DNA of 64,000 bases from Hyphomicrobiales bacterium (GCA_017305665.1 JAFKKH010000017.1:62001-126000), one strand, 5' to 3'. Positions 1-9,185 are shown, counted from the first letter of the stretch. Notes: generated from the sequence alone by a model not told the origin. Made by a program: numbers and translations.

Positions 1-34
1 GACAAACCTCGCCTTTGACAGCGCACGATAACTG

Positions 35-49
35 TTTGATATTCACAAT
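35..49 (+). promoter_or_regulatory. Shared operator-like element, copy 1 (before deacetylase 1)
   Basis: The 15-mer TTTGATATTCACAAT has the form TTTG-N7-CAAT and is followed by TAAAT. It ends 28 bp before the ATG of the deacetylase-fold gene at 78. It matches the elements at 2640, 9101, 9117, 13458 and 17208 in the same orientation relative to its gene. TTGATA inside it could serve as a -35 box; no convincing -10 was found. Binding by a regulator is inferred. Confidence 0.6.
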
Positions 50-77
50 TAAATGACTCCATGCTCCTGGGGGCCGG

Positions 78-980
78 ATGAACCCAAACGATAGCGTTTT
101 CCACGAGAATACGACCGTGGTGTCGCGGCCGCCTCTGACTTGGCCGAACGGATGCCGGCTCGCTTTCGCCGCCGTCGTGAGCGTCGAATACTATGAGCTC
201 CAGCCTCCTCCCGGCGCCTTCATCCCACCCAATGTGCCCGGAGGCTTTGGACGAGCACCGTATCCCGACGTTCGCGCCTTTTCCCAGAGAGAGTATGGCA
301 ACCGCGTTGGCGTCTTCAGAGTGATCGACGCATTCGACAAGTCCGGCTTATCGGCAACGGCTGCCGTGGACGCTTCCAGTGCCCGACGCTATCCGTATCT
401 GGTCCGCCAGTTCCGCGAACGCCGCTGGCCCATTATTGGTCACGGCTACAGCGTCACCCAAGTCATCTCGAACAACATGACGGTCGAGCAGGAGCGTGAG
501 TATCTTCGTGACTCGCTTGCGCAGGTGGAGAGCCAAGCAGGTACGCGCCTAAAGGGCTGGCACGGTCCGGAGTATGGAGAGTCCGAGTGGACGCCAGCCC
601 TCCTCGCAGAGCTTGGAGTCAATTATCTGCTCGATTGGCCTAACGACGAACAACCCTACGTCATGCGCACCCCGTCGGGTCCGATCATTTCGCTACCGAT
701 AGCACTGGAGCTTGATGACGTCGTCGCTCACTACCACCGTCGTATTAGCATGAAGCGCTGGAAACAAGCCGTTCTGGATGCAGTTGATCAGTTATCGAAC
801 GATGGTACGCAGAGCGGTCGACTTCTTATCTTGAATCTTCATCCTTGGCTCATTGGTCATCCGCATCGGATTGGCTATCTGGAAGAGCTCCTGGCGGAGA
901 TCGCGAGTCGAAAAGACGTCTGGAAAGCGACAACGGAGCAATTGGTCGATCACTATTGCGCCGTCAGTCAATCCAACTAA
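78..980 (+). CDS. PuuE-like polysaccharide deacetylase-fold protein 1
   Basis: This 300-residue protein reads as a member of the polysaccharide deacetylase (NodB fold) superfamily, closest in layout to PuuE-type allantoinases and related cyclic-amide hydrolases rather than to chitin or peptidoglycan deacetylases. Seen: a WPNG entry near residue 22, a VVSVEYYE strand (33-40) where NodB enzymes carry the metal-binding Asp-Asp pair, and GHG at 121-123 on the second catalytic strand. There is no signal peptide, so it is probably cytoplasmic. It is a paralogue of the protein at 9186-10139, sharing the WP-G, YYEL-PPP, R-E-G-RVG and GHG positions. The ATG at 78 follows a G-rich stretch and the shared operator-like element. 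It converges on the amidase at 1032-2546. Substrate unknown; hydrolysis of a cyclic amide or imide is an inference from PuuE relatives and the amidase neighbours. Confidence 0.8.
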   Translation: MNPNDSVFHENTTVVSRPPLTWPNGCRLAFAAVVSVEYYELQPPPGAFIPPNVPGGFGRAPYPDVRAFSQREYGNRVGVFRVIDAFDKSGLSATAAVDASSARRYPYLVRQFRERRWPIIGHGYSVTQVISNNMTVEQEREYLRDSLAQVESQAGTRLKGWHGPEYGESEWTPALLAELGVNYLLDWPNDEQPYVMRTPSGPIISLPIALELDDVVAHYHRRISMKRWKQAVLDAVDQLSNDGTQSGRLLILNLHPWLIGHPHRIGYLEELLAEIASRKDVWKATTEQLVDHYCAVSQSN

Positions 981-1031
981 GACGCTCCAGCCGATCAGAA
1001 GACCCCAGCGATACCCTACCGTCTGAAAGAT

Positions 1032-2546
1032 CTAAAGCGAACGCCAATCGCAGGCTTGTTCGAATGCATGAGCCGCGCGGTAGATCATGGCCTCCTGCCA
1101 CTCAGAACCGATCAGCATCATTCCGACTGGCAATCCATTGATCAGACCACACGGCACTGTCATCGCGGGATGATGCGAGGCGTTGAAGCAACACGTGTTG
1201 ACCATAACCTCCGCCGATTCCCGCAGGACTCTCTCACGGTGACCCTCGCCCTCCGGCAAAACGGGGGCCGTAAATGGCACTGTCGGCATCAGCAAGAGAT
1301 CAACACTCTCAAAAGCCCGATCGTAAGCTCTTTTGAGTTGGCGCGTGAGATTCTGGGCTTTTCCGTAGAACTCTCCGTGAAAATGGTCGCGAATGTATCT
1401 TCCGACCGTCAGGATCACCTTTACGGTATCAGGCAGTTCCTGCGCCTTCGCACGCAGATTGACCAATGCTCCGCCTAGCCCTGCGATGTGCAGTCCCCGC
1501 TGCCCGAAGCCTGAACCACAGTCCTCGAAGGCAAGTGCATACGTTCCTTCCAACGACAGGGCGCGCCAAATGATGGGAGCTTGCAGATGCATGGGAATGG
1601 ATATCTCTCTGACCTGAGCACCGAGCCGTTCAAACAAAGCTGCGCCGTCGCGCACCTTTTGGTCCACTTCAGGCATCGATTGAGGATGGCCGAAACCTTC
1701 CTGCACGATTCCAATTCTTAGACCTGCTACCCCTTGTCCGATGGCCTTCGAATACGCATCGGTTTTTGGTCCATATTGGCGCGGATCGAGATCATCCTGG
1801 CCAGCGACCACCTCGAGCAGAAGCGCATTGTCGGCGACTGTCGCAGTCATCGGCCCCAGATGTTCCAAAGTTGGCTCCATGCTGAGAACACCTGTATAGG
1901 GGACCAGACCATGTGTCGGCTTCATTCCGTATATGCCGCAATGAGCAGCAGGAATTCGGATCGATCCTGCCTGGTCGCCACCAATCGCCATGTCGACTTC
2001 TCCCGTCGACACGACAACCGTGCAACCGGACGAAGATCCGCCACTCGAGTGCGCCGTATTCCATGGATTTCTGACGGGGCCGCGAGCTGAGGTGTTGCTT
2101 CCGCTGGATACGCAAAAGCATTCACAATGCACATTGCCGACGATTAACCCGCCCGCGTCGAGAATGCGCGTCACAACGGTCGCGTCATCCCTGGGGACAA
2201 ATCCCTCAAGAACGGTCGTACCGTTCATCATCGGCACGCCCGCCATGCCGATGTTGTCCTTGAGGGCGATCATTTTCCCAAAGAGCTTTCCGCTTCGTTC
2301 GCCGGCGATAAACGTCTTGCGGTGCCAAGCACCGAACGGATTATCGCTCAGACTCGGCTCATAGCCGGCTGACCGCGGATAGAGGACTGGCGCTATCTCC
2401 AGTTCAATCTGATCAAGCGCACGATAAGTCCCGAGAGTTCGCTTGAGAGCCTGGAATAGCAGCGCGGTATCGTCTTCCGACGTCAATGCGATTCCAACAG
2501 CTTCCGCAGCAGCTGCAAGTGCGTCTAACGTCGGTTCTTCGATCAT
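1032..2546 (-). CDS. Amidase-signature hydrolase 1
   Basis: This 504-residue protein belongs to the amidase signature family, which hydrolyses carboxamides through a Ser-cisSer-Lys triad. The triad is visible: Lys96 in MIALKDN, cis-Ser171 in GGSSSG and nucleophile Ser195 in GGDQAGSIRIP. Length is normal for the family and there is no signal peptide, so it is cytoplasmic. The ATG at 2546 has AGGAG seven bases upstream. It is the last minus-strand gene of a run that includes the ABC importer and a second amidase, but a 213-base gap carrying its own shared element (2640-2654) suggests an independent promoter. It is not a GatA candidate by context, since gatB and gatC are absent. Substrate not determinable; a catabolic amide is inferred. 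Confidence 0.9.
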   Translation of the reverse strand: MIEEPTLDALAAAAEAVGIALTSEDDTALLFQALKRTLGTYRALDQIELEIAPVLYPRSAGYEPSLSDNPFGAWHRKTFIAGERSGKLFGKMIALKDNIGMAGVPMMNGTTVLEGFVPRDDATVVTRILDAGGLIVGNVHCECFCVSSGSNTSARGPVRNPWNTAHSSGGSSSGCTVVVSTGEVDMAIGGDQAGSIRIPAAHCGIYGMKPTHGLVPYTGVLSMEPTLEHLGPMTATVADNALLLEVVAGQDDLDPRQYGPKTDAYSKAIGQGVAGLRIGIVQEGFGHPQSMPEVDQKVRDGAALFERLGAQVREISIPMHLQAPIIWRALSLEGTYALAFEDCGSGFGQRGLHIAGLGGALVNLRAKAQELPDTVKVILTVGRYIRDHFHGEFYGKAQNLTRQLKRAYDRAFESVDLLLMPTVPFTAPVLPEGEGHRERVLRESAEVMVNTCCFNASHHPAMTVPCGLINGLPVGMMLIGSEWQEAMIYRAAHAFEQACDWRSL

Positions 2547-2639
2547 TGAGCACTCCTACACGCCATTTCGCCGGCGCATGCCAAATCGCTCCAGATCGGA
2601 GCCAGAATCGCAAAACCATCCGGCAACATTAGTCCATTA

Positions 2640-2654
2640 ATTGTGAAAAACAAT
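2640..2654 (-). promoter_or_regulatory. Shared operator-like element, copy 2 (before amidase 1)
   Basis: Plus-strand ATTGTGAAAAACAAT is ATTG-N7-CAAT with perfect 4-bp arms. Read toward the amidase it is ATTGTTTTTCACAAT followed by TAAT, the same orientation as the other copies. It lies 94 bp upstream of the ATG at 2546. TTGTTT inside it may be a -35 box. Regulator binding is inferred. Confidence 0.65.
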
Positions 2655-2759
2655 CATTTGCGCGTCCATCGGATCGACGACCGTACACGACACAAACAGT
2701 GGTGATCGTCGACGCCAAGCCGGCGCGCCTCCCACCTCAGTTAAAGATCGGAACGAATC

Positions 2760-3578
2760 CTAGCTAACTGATCTCGCTCGATCGACCGCGCGCTTGGATG
2801 CAGCAAGGGCTTGTTCCGCCCAGGACGTTGGTCCGAGTCCGGCAAGGCGGGTGCTGTTCGGCACCTCCACGCCAATAGGAATGTCGGTGGGCAGCCGCGA
2901 CAAAATGCCTTGGATATCCACATCTCCTTCTCCGGGCATCAATCGCTCGTACCGCGCGGATTGCATCATTGCTTCCGGAGTTACGTTTCCAAGGTTCTTG
3001 CCGTCACAGATTTGCACCGATCGGATCATGCTCGGCGGGATTGCGCTCAAGTCATCGAGCGTGGTTTTCGACCTCGCTACATGCAAGGTATCGACGAGGA
3101 TTTTTGCGTTGGATAAGCCAACGCCCTTGACGACTGTGTGCGCGGTACGTGCATCCGGAACCGTGGTCCAAGGCATAAATTCAAGCTGGATATCGAGACG
3201 GTAAGGAGCCGCCAATTCGCATAGCCCACCCAACCTATCCGTTAGCCGCAACTTGTCTCCATCATCGGCAATCACCAGAACAGCAGCCGCGCCCAACATG
3301 GCCGCGACCTCCATGAACCGCTTATATTGCCTTACCTCGAAGTCTGCACCGATCCTGACAACCTCAACATCGAAGATCTCGATGCCCGTCGCTCTCATAC
3401 GTGAGATGGTCTCCTTTAGCAGAGCAACGTTTCCGAGCAGAGCGTTCGGCTCATTCGGCCCCGTCGTCGTTAAGCGAGCGCCGATTGATTCAAAGCCCAC
3501 GCGTCTCGCGAGTTGAACCATATCTGGAGCTTGCATCGGAGCAGTCGTGAGATACGACAACGAGTATTTGTCAGCCAT
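2760..3578 (-). CDS. Sugar phosphate isomerase/epimerase-like TIM-barrel protein
   Basis: This 272-residue protein has the layout of the xylose-isomerase-like TIM barrel (AP endonuclease family 2) superfamily, whose members isomerise or epimerise small hydroxy-carbonyl compounds using a divalent metal. Candidate metal ligands are the Glu in LEFMPW (about residue 150), the Asp and His in LVDTLH (about 185-190) and the C-terminal Glu in IGVEVPN. There is no signal peptide. It sits 64 bases downstream of amidase 2 on the same strand and is probably in the same operon as the ABC transporter. In the pathway it may act on a ring-opened or deamidated intermediate, which is inference. The exact reaction cannot be read from sequence. 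Confidence 0.75.
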   Translation of the reverse strand: MADKYSLSYLTTAPMQAPDMVQLARRVGFESIGARLTTTGPNEPNALLGNVALLKETISRMRATGIEIFDVEVVRIGADFEVRQYKRFMEVAAMLGAAAVLVIADDGDKLRLTDRLGGLCELAAPYRLDIQLEFMPWTTVPDARTAHTVVKGVGLSNAKILVDTLHVARSKTTLDDLSAIPPSMIRSVQICDGKNLGNVTPEAMMQSARYERLMPGEGDVDIQGILSRLPTDIPIGVEVPNSTRLAGLGPTSWAEQALAASKRAVDRARSVS

Positions 3579-3642
3579 GATTTTCGCCGATGAAAGAGGA
3601 TGCGGTCTTTAGGACGGTTCTCCCGGACACATCGGGAGCGCA

Positions 3643-5085
3643 TCAGCAGAGCGTCACCTTTATCCGTTCTCCAAGGATTGAGAACAGAGTCAGGCCGATC
3701 TGCAGGAGCTTGATATCTTTCCCGCGCGGAGCATACAGCGTTACGCCGAAGGGAGCGCCATCGGCACCTTTTCCAATTGGAATCGCCAGAGCCGGCGCAC
3801 CAGCTTTTCCAGTGCACTTCGCAGCCGCCGCCATGGGAGTCATAAGGACATCAACGTCGCCGAGCTTCGTTGCCGCATCGATGCCCGCCCGCCGTGCCAG
3901 GTAGATATCGCGGCGGCGGTCCAGCCGATATTGCCTATCCTGAAGCCCGCCAGTCGCTTGAGCAGCGAGCAATAACGATTGCCCATATGGAATCGCATCC
4001 GGATGCCTCTCGTTCCACGCAATCAGGCTCTGCAGAGAGTCGATCCCGCATGGAGACTCGTTCTCAATCAAGAACGCGTCAATGGCAGCCTTGAACTCGG
4101 TTCGAAACACTGATGATCGAACGTCTTGCAACTGTTCGGCCGCCGGCAGATCACAGGGGTCAACGATCGTTACACCCGACTTGCGGAGTTCATCTATCGC
4201 GGCGTGAAATGCAGCCATCGCATCAACGAAATCGGGACGATCGGCCATTGCTCGACGGGGAATCCCGACGCGTATTTGCCTTGGCGGCAGAGGCTCCAAC
4301 TGGGCTGGAATATCGTGCAAGCACTCGAGTCCCAACGTGTCAGCGGTGTCCGCGCCGGCTATCGCAGAGAGAACGAGCACGAGGTCTTCGACCGTCCGCG
4401 CAAGCGGCCCGGGTGAGTCCTGGCTAGGCACCAGGGGTATAATGCCAGCCCGGCTGACGAGACCCGTGCTGGGCTTGAATCCGACAATCGATGACGCCAA
4501 GGCAGGCGATTGGATCGAGTTTTGCGTCTCGCTGCCAATGGCAAAGGGAGCAAGCGAAGCTGCCACAGACGCCGCAGACCCCACACTCGAGCCCAAACCT
4601 CGGCCATATTCCTCGCCGGTCAGCGGGTTCTTGACGCGCCCACCCGCACCGCTAAAGCCCGAGGGCATGACGTCCGACACGTAGTCAGCAAATTCTGTCA
4701 GATTGGTCTTTCCGAGTACGAGAGCGCCTGCCGCTCGGAGCCGCTTTACAATCGTAGCCTCTCGCATTGGTTTGAAGTCCGCCAGCGCTGCAACGCCCGC
4801 GCTCGCCCTCAAACCATCCGCGGTCATAATATTGTCCTTCAACAGCACAGGTATGCCGTGAAGAGGCCCTCGAGGCCGCCCTGCAGCAAACTCCTCATCA
4901 AGACGAACGGCCTCTCGCTCGATATCCGGAGCGAGCTCGCGAACAGCGTTTAGTTTGATCCCGGCTCTATCGACCGCGCCGATCCGCGCAACATAGAACG
5001 CAGCAATCTCCCGGATGCTCACTTTGCGCGCACGGATCGCATTCGACAGATCGCCGATCGTTCCATTCAGTAACAGATCGTTCAT
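3643..5085 (-). CDS. Amidase-signature hydrolase 2
   Basis: From the ATG at 5085 this is a 480-residue amidase-signature enzyme. The triad is present: Lys83 in VLLKDN, cis-Ser166 in LGSSVGS and nucleophile Ser190 in GSETQNSIQSP. The usual GTETDGSI is changed to GSETQNSI, so the specificity loop differs from both GatA and amidase 1. A TTG at 5130 would add 15 residues; the ATG is preferred because it has AGGG about ten bases upstream and gives a family-like N-terminus. It lies 117 bases downstream of the last ABC gene, same strand, and upstream of the TIM-barrel gene. A role in hydrolysing an imported amide or a ring-opening product is inferred from this linkage. Confidence 0.9.
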   Translation of the reverse strand: MNDLLLNGTIGDLSNAIRARKVSIREIAAFYVARIGAVDRAGIKLNAVRELAPDIEREAVRLDEEFAAGRPRGPLHGIPVLLKDNIMTADGLRASAGVAALADFKPMREATIVKRLRAAGALVLGKTNLTEFADYVSDVMPSGFSGAGGRVKNPLTGEEYGRGLGSSVGSAASVAASLAPFAIGSETQNSIQSPALASSIVGFKPSTGLVSRAGIIPLVPSQDSPGPLARTVEDLVLVLSAIAGADTADTLGLECLHDIPAQLEPLPPRQIRVGIPRRAMADRPDFVDAMAAFHAAIDELRKSGVTIVDPCDLPAAEQLQDVRSSVFRTEFKAAIDAFLIENESPCGIDSLQSLIAWNERHPDAIPYGQSLLLAAQATGGLQDRQYRLDRRRDIYLARRAGIDAATKLGDVDVLMTPMAAAAKCTGKAGAPALAIPIGKGADGAPFGVTLYAPRGKDIKLLQIGLTLFSILGERIKVTLC

Positions 5086-5202
5086 GTCGGTCGGCCCTAG
5101 CTCTGTGAGCGCTGTGAACTCAAGTTTCAAACGGCCCCATGGGAGCAGTTGTTAGGATCAGAAATGAAATGGGGTGCCCTCGCCTTGATGGTCGCCGGCC
5201 GC

Positions 5203-6069
5203 TCATCGCATTGCGGCAACAGCGGAAGGCAGTTCGGTAACGGCCTCGGAATCGCATCTGCGGGATTCGTCCAGCCAATCTTTCTCCACCACAGGCAAGG
5301 GAACTGCGCGCAACAGCTTCTTCGTGTAGTCGTTGCGAGGATCGTTAAAAACCCTCGTACACTCTCCGGCCTCGACCACCCGACCGTGCTGCATCACGAC
5401 GACATCGTCGCAGAGCGTTCGCACAACGGAGAGATCGTGGCTTATGAAGACCATGCCAAGGGAGTTTTCGGCACGCAGTTGCCGGAGCAGCGCGAGAACC
5501 TGCGCTTGTACCGATACGTCCAATCCTGACACGATTTCGTCGGCCACGATGTAGCTCGGCTCGAGTGCGATGGCTCGCGCGATTCCAATCCGCTGGCGCT
5601 GACCGCCGGAGAGCTGATGCGGATAGCGGTCACCGTGGGCCGGCCGCATGCCGACCCGCTCCAGCAAGGCGAGCGCCTTGTTTCGTGCGTCACTTCGGCT
5701 TGCTCGCCCATTGGCCACGAACGGATCCGCCAAAATATCGATGATCTTTCGTCGCGGGTTCAGCGAGGACTGCGAATCCTGGAAGATCATCTGGATTTTG
5801 AAGCGAGCTTCTCGCAGTTCCTCCTTCGAGAGCGAGGCGAGATCCTTGCCTTCGAGCATCACCTTTCCCGTGACCGGACGGTAAAGACCCAACAACGAGC
5901 GGCCTATCGTGCTCTTGCCGGAGCCTGACTCGCCAACAATGCCAACCACTTTCCCGCGCTGGACGGTCAGATCAACATTCTGGATGATTTTCAGCAGCGG
6001 CGCGCGGCCAAACAGCGACTTCTGGCTACGATCGGGCAACGCGATCGAAACATTGATCGCTTCAAGCAT
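5203..6069 (-). CDS. Oligopeptide/dipeptide-type ABC transporter ATPase (OppF/DppF-like)
   Basis: This 288-residue ATPase energises import with the permeases encoded upstream. Seen in order: Walker A GESGSGKST (46-54), Q-loop, signature LSGGQRQR, Walker B YIVADE with the following D-loop, and a short C-terminal extension. The ATG at 6069 overlaps the end of the preceding ATPase gene by eight bases; a longer frame to 6162 would run back into that gene and is rejected. The order permease-permease-ATPase-ATPase matches Opp/Dpp importers. The substrate is likely a small polar molecule and need not be a peptide. The binding protein is not adjacent and is probably the one at 14389-15924. Confidence 0.92.
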   Translation of the reverse strand: MLEAINVSIALPDRSQKSLFGRAPLLKIIQNVDLTVQRGKVVGIVGESGSGKSTIGRSLLGLYRPVTGKVMLEGKDLASLSKEELREARFKIQMIFQDSQSSLNPRRKIIDILADPFVANGRASRSDARNKALALLERVGMRPAHGDRYPHQLSGGQRQRIGIARAIALEPSYIVADEIVSGLDVSVQAQVLALLRQLRAENSLGMVFISHDLSVVRTLCDDVVVMQHGRVVEAGECTRVFNDPRNDYTKKLLRAVPLPVVEKDWLDESRRCDSEAVTELPSAVAAMR

Positions 6070-6946
6070 GGCTCTGCTCCAGATCAGATGCCACTGCATC
6101 GTTCCACAAACTAGCCGTAAGTTCACCTGGTACCGGTTGTAGTCCGGCATCCGGCCGATCAAGACGGGGGGAAGCCGCTATCAACGCTTGAGTATAGGGA
6201 TGGGCTGGACGTCCAATGACGTCTTCCGTTCGGCCTTGTTCAAGAATGCGTCCGGCAAATATGACAGATACCACATCGCAAATCTTGGCGACCACGCCGA
6301 GGTCATGCGTGACGAATAGAACAGCCGTGCCTGTCTTGGCTTGCAACTCTTTGATGAGCTTTAGGATCTCGAATTGGACAGTGACATCCAGCGCTGTTGT
6401 CGGCTCATCGGCCACAATCAGGGATGGTTTCCCGGCGAATGCAATCGCGATCACCACGCGTTGACACATTCCTCCCGACAATTCGTGGGGATATTGGCGA
6501 AGCACCCGCTCGGGTGCGCGAATGTGGACCATGCTCAGGAGTTCGAGAGCATAGTCACGCGCGCTCTTCCTATCGTAACCTAAACGCCGCGTCAGCACGT
6601 CGGTGATCTGGTTTTCAATGCGGAGAACCGGGTTAAGCGCCGTGCTGGGTTGCTGCAGGATCATTGCGATTTTCGTTCCGAGCAACAGACGGCGGTTCTT
6701 CGCAGGCAGCTCAAGCAAATTCTGCTCTTGGAACAAGATGCGTCCCGACGACACCACTGCGCTGCTTGGAAGCAATCCCGTGATGGCTTTGCCGACCATC
6801 GTCTTTCCACCGCCGGATTCTCCCACCAGCCCTCTGATCTCGCCGGGTTTGATCTCAAGGTTCACACCACGCAGAATCCGCGTGGCATGCTTTCCCGTTC
6901 CGATCTCCACACCGAGATCTGACACTTGAAGAAGCGCTTTGCTCAT
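6062..6946 (-). CDS. Oligopeptide/dipeptide-type ABC transporter ATPase (OppD/DppD-like)
   Basis: From the ATG at 6946 the protein is 294 residues long and begins SKALLQVSDLGVEIG, as expected for an ABC ATPase. It has Walker A GESGGGKT, signature LSGGMCQR, Walker B LIVADEPTTALD and the switch His in FVTHDLG. The signature carries Cys where Gln is usual, a minor change. The start overlaps the stop of the upstream permease gene by four bases (ATGA), so translation is likely coupled. It pairs with the OppF-like subunit as the second half of a heterodimeric ATPase, which is typical of nickel/peptide/opine importers. Confidence 0.92.
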   Translation of the reverse strand: MSKALLQVSDLGVEIGTGKHATRILRGVNLEIKPGEIRGLVGESGGGKTMVGKAITGLLPSSAVVSSGRILFQEQNLLELPAKNRRLLLGTKIAMILQQPSTALNPVLRIENQITDVLTRRLGYDRKSARDYALELLSMVHIRAPERVLRQYPHELSGGMCQRVVIAIAFAGKPSLIVADEPTTALDVTVQFEILKLIKELQAKTGTAVLFVTHDLGVVAKICDVVSVIFAGRILEQGRTEDVIGRPAHPYTQALIAASPRLDRPDAGLQPVPGELTASLWNDAVASDLEQSHA

Positions 6947-7794
6947 CGGCGAATAACCGGATCGAGCGCCAACCGAAGTCCATCGGCAAGCAGACTGAGC
7001 GTTAGGACCGATAGCGTGATGGCAAAGATGGGCAGAGTCATGATCCACCATGCCTGATATATGTAGTTCCTTCCGTCTGCTAAAATTCCGCCCCATGTGG
7101 CCATGTCGCTGGTGCTGAACCCGATGAACGCGAGGATGGCCTCAACGACGATCGCGCGACCCATTTCCAGAGCCAGAAGTGCCAACACCATTGGAATGAT
7201 ATTGGGCAGCAGTTCCTGGAACAGGATTCGGAACCAGCGGTAGCCCAACAGATGCGCTGCCGTTATGAAATCCTGTTCGCGCAGAACCAGAACCTCGGCG
7301 CGAACGACGCGCGCAAATCGCGTCCATCCGATCAGGGCGATCGAAATGACGACGGCATAGAGTCCCGGACCGACGACGGCGACAAGCACAATCGCCAGCA
7401 ACATGGGCGGAAAGGCCATGAAAACCTCGATGATGCGACTGAGGACTGCGTCCGATCCGCCTCCCAAATAGCCAGACACCAGCCCGACGATCACGCCAAC
7501 CACGCCTGAAAGCGCAGCTCCCAAAACCATTACGATCAACACAGGACGCGCGCCCCATACCAGCCGCGAAAGCAGATCGCGACCCAAGCTATCCGTTCCG
7601 AGGAGATACGACGCGTCATGGCCTGGCAGCCAAAATGGCGGAAGATTCTGCGCAAAGAGGCTTTGATCGAGCGGGTCTTGAAGCGGCAGCAGAGGCGCTG
7701 CGAGCGCGATCGCCGCGATGATCGCCAACCCCAGACCGCCAATCAACAATTTCGGATTGGCAAAGGCGGTATCCACGTATCGGGTGAGATTCAT
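6943..7794 (-). CDS. ABC transporter permease (OppC/DppC-like)
   Basis: This 283-residue inner-membrane protein has a first transmembrane segment near residues 18-38, a periplasmic stretch with the GTDSLGRD motif characteristic of OppC/DppC, and about five further hydrophobic segments with the EAA-type loop RVVRAEVLVLREQDFITAA. The ATG at 7794 overlaps the last base of the upstream permease stop (TGATG); a TTG three bases earlier is possible. It is downstream of the DppB-like gene and upstream of two ATPases in one operon. Substrate specificity is set mainly by the binding protein, so it cannot be read here. Confidence 0.92.
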   Translation of the reverse strand: MNLTRYVDTAFANPKLLIGGLGLAIIAAIALAAPLLPLQDPLDQSLFAQNLPPFWLPGHDASYLLGTDSLGRDLLSRLVWGARPVLIVMVLGAALSGVVGVIVGLVSGYLGGGSDAVLSRIIEVFMAFPPMLLAIVLVAVVGPGLYAVVISIALIGWTRFARVVRAEVLVLREQDFITAAHLLGYRWFRILFQELLPNIIPMVLALLALEMGRAIVVEAILAFIGFSTSDMATWGGILADGRNYIYQAWWIMTLPIFAITLSVLTLSLLADGLRLALDPVIRR

Positions 7795-8801
7795 CAATCT
7801 AGCCGCACTCTTGGATTGATCAGCGCATAGCTCATGTCAATGCATATGTTGATCAGGATGAAGACAACCGCGAAAACGATAGTGATGCCCTGCATCAGCG
7901 GAAGGTCACGGTTGATGGCCGCTCCGAAGAGCATATTTCCAATTCCCGGATAGGCGAAGATCAGCTCGATCAGCACCGTTCCGCCGACCAACAACGTAAA
8001 TTGCGTACCCGTGATCGTAATGGTTGGAATGAGAGCATTTGGAAGCGCATGCCTCAGTAGGACGTAGAGCGGTGAAAACCCCTTGGCTCGCGCGAGAAGC
8101 ACATAGTCCTGATTGATTGCATCCAGCAGCGAGCTCTTCAGGACCCGCCCTATGACGGCCGTCAGGGGAAGGGCTAAAGAAATTGCAGGAAGAAACATGT
8201 GACGCAGTATCTCCGCAAAATCGGAGAACCTGGCGGTGAACAAACTCTCGAAGAGATAGAACTGAGTGTGAAACACCGCGGCATTTGAAGGATCTGTCCG
8301 TCCCGAAATAGGAAACAGCGGTATGGATACGCTCAACAACAGAATGAGCAGTAGCGCCCAGAGAAATTCCGGGAGAGCTAGCGCCAGGGCGTTAGCGGCA
8401 TCTACGGCAACCTCAGGCCACCGACCGCGCCAGTAGACAGAGGTCAGCGCGAAGGACACACCCAATACAGTCGCGAAGAAAAGCGCAAGAATCGCCAGCT
8501 CCAGAGTTGCAGGGAGCCGTCCCATGATCAACTCGAGGACATCCTGGTGCAAGCTGATCGATGTCCCCAAATGCCCGGTCGAAACAGTCTTCAGAAAATA
8601 GAGAAACTGGACAGGTATCGAGCGGTCCAGCCCGTAAGCTTCGCGCAACTTGGCAATGTCGTCGGGCGACGCCTCCCCCGAAATCATCATCGAGATCGGA
8701 TCGCCTGGAACGACCCGAATCAGAACAAACACGACAACCATGACGCCGAGCAACGTCGGCAAAGCCATCGCGAGCCTTCTTAGCAAGTAAGCTAGTCGCA
8801 T
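7794..8801 (-). CDS. ABC transporter permease (OppB/DppB-like)
   Basis: This 335-residue membrane protein opens with RLAYLLRRLAMALPTLLGV and VVFVLIRVVPGDP, the N-terminal signature of DppB/OppB permeases, and has six hydrophobic segments and an EAA-type loop around LLARAKGFSPLYVLLRHALPNA. The ATG at 8801 has AGGGA five bases upstream; a GTG at 8816 would add five residues. It is the first gene of the minus-strand operon that continues through the second permease, two ATPases, amidase 2 and the TIM-barrel protein. The operon appears to start from the promoter at 9086-9114, which overlaps a shared operator-like element. Confidence 0.92.
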   Translation of the reverse strand: MRLAYLLRRLAMALPTLLGVMVVVFVLIRVVPGDPISMMISGEASPDDIAKLREAYGLDRSIPVQFLYFLKTVSTGHLGTSISLHQDVLELIMGRLPATLELAILALFFATVLGVSFALTSVYWRGRWPEVAVDAANALALALPEFLWALLLILLLSVSIPLFPISGRTDPSNAAVFHTQFYLFESLFTARFSDFAEILRHMFLPAISLALPLTAVIGRVLKSSLLDAINQDYVLLARAKGFSPLYVLLRHALPNALIPTITITGTQFTLLVGGTVLIELIFAYPGIGNMLFGAAINRDLPLMQGITIVFAVVFILINICIDMSYALINPRVRLD

Positions 8802-9085
8802 TTGATCCCTAAGCACCCTTGATGATGCATCGGCGACTCCCTAGTCAGGCGTCGCCGAGCACCTTCCCTGCGCCACACAAAGTGCGGAGGAAGATACGAC
8901 ACGGTCCCGCCCGCCAACTGCATTTTCATCAGACGAGCAAAATTGACCGGCTACATTACCAGCTGTTGACATCAATCCTCCCCTTCTCGGCCGGCGCTCG
9001 CTTATTGCATTTTTTTTGCACGGCCCACGAAAGGCGGACCAAATCGCAACAAAAAAGCTCGCGGCCCGGTCCCGCCTGGGGCAAA

Positions 9086-9114
9086 ACTATATCGCTTTTA
9101 TTTGTGACTTACAA
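9086..9114 (-). promoter_or_regulatory. Sigma70-like promoter for importer/amidase operon
   Basis: On the minus strand TTGTAA (9114-9109) and TATAGT (9091-9086) are separated by exactly 17 bases. The -10 matches five of six consensus bases. The -35 lies inside operator-like copy 3a, so a bound regulator would be expected to compete with RNA polymerase. Transcription start not known. Confidence 0.55.
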
Positions 9115-9115
9115 C
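9101..9115 (-). promoter_or_regulatory. Shared operator-like element, copy 3a
   Basis: Plus-strand TTTGTGACTTACAAC is TTTG-N7-CAAC. Read toward the importer operon it is GTTGTAAGTCACAAA followed by TAAAA, aligned with the other copies. It contains the -35 box of the minus promoter and is separated from copy 3b by one base (centres 16 bp apart). Confidence 0.6.
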
Positions 9116-9116
9116 A

Positions 9117-9131
9117 ACTGTGATTCACAAA
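9117..9131 (+). promoter_or_regulatory. Shared operator-like element, copy 3b
   Basis: ACTGTGATTCACAAA is followed by TAAATTG and faces the deacetylase gene at 9186. The inner TGTGATTCACA is itself an 11-base palindrome. A possible promoter is CTGTGA, 16 bases, ACTAAT. It adjoins copy 3a, so one divergent region would serve both directions. Confidence 0.6.
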
Positions 9132-9185
9132 TAAATTGTACTAATGTGCTTCTACCGCGGCAAACGCGGGGCAAGGAGATTACTC

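Larger units (their letters stand above)
8802..9185. promoter_or_regulatory. Divergent control region between importer operon and deacetylase 2
   Basis: These 384 bases separate the permease gene (minus) from the second deacetylase gene (plus). The right third is AT-rich and carries two tandem shared elements (9101-9115 and 9117-9131) and a good minus-strand promoter (9086-9114). The left part (8802-9060) contains a run of T at about 9009-9016 but no gene or convincing structure. The long leader to the permease start, roughly 280 bases, is unexplained. Confidence 0.6.
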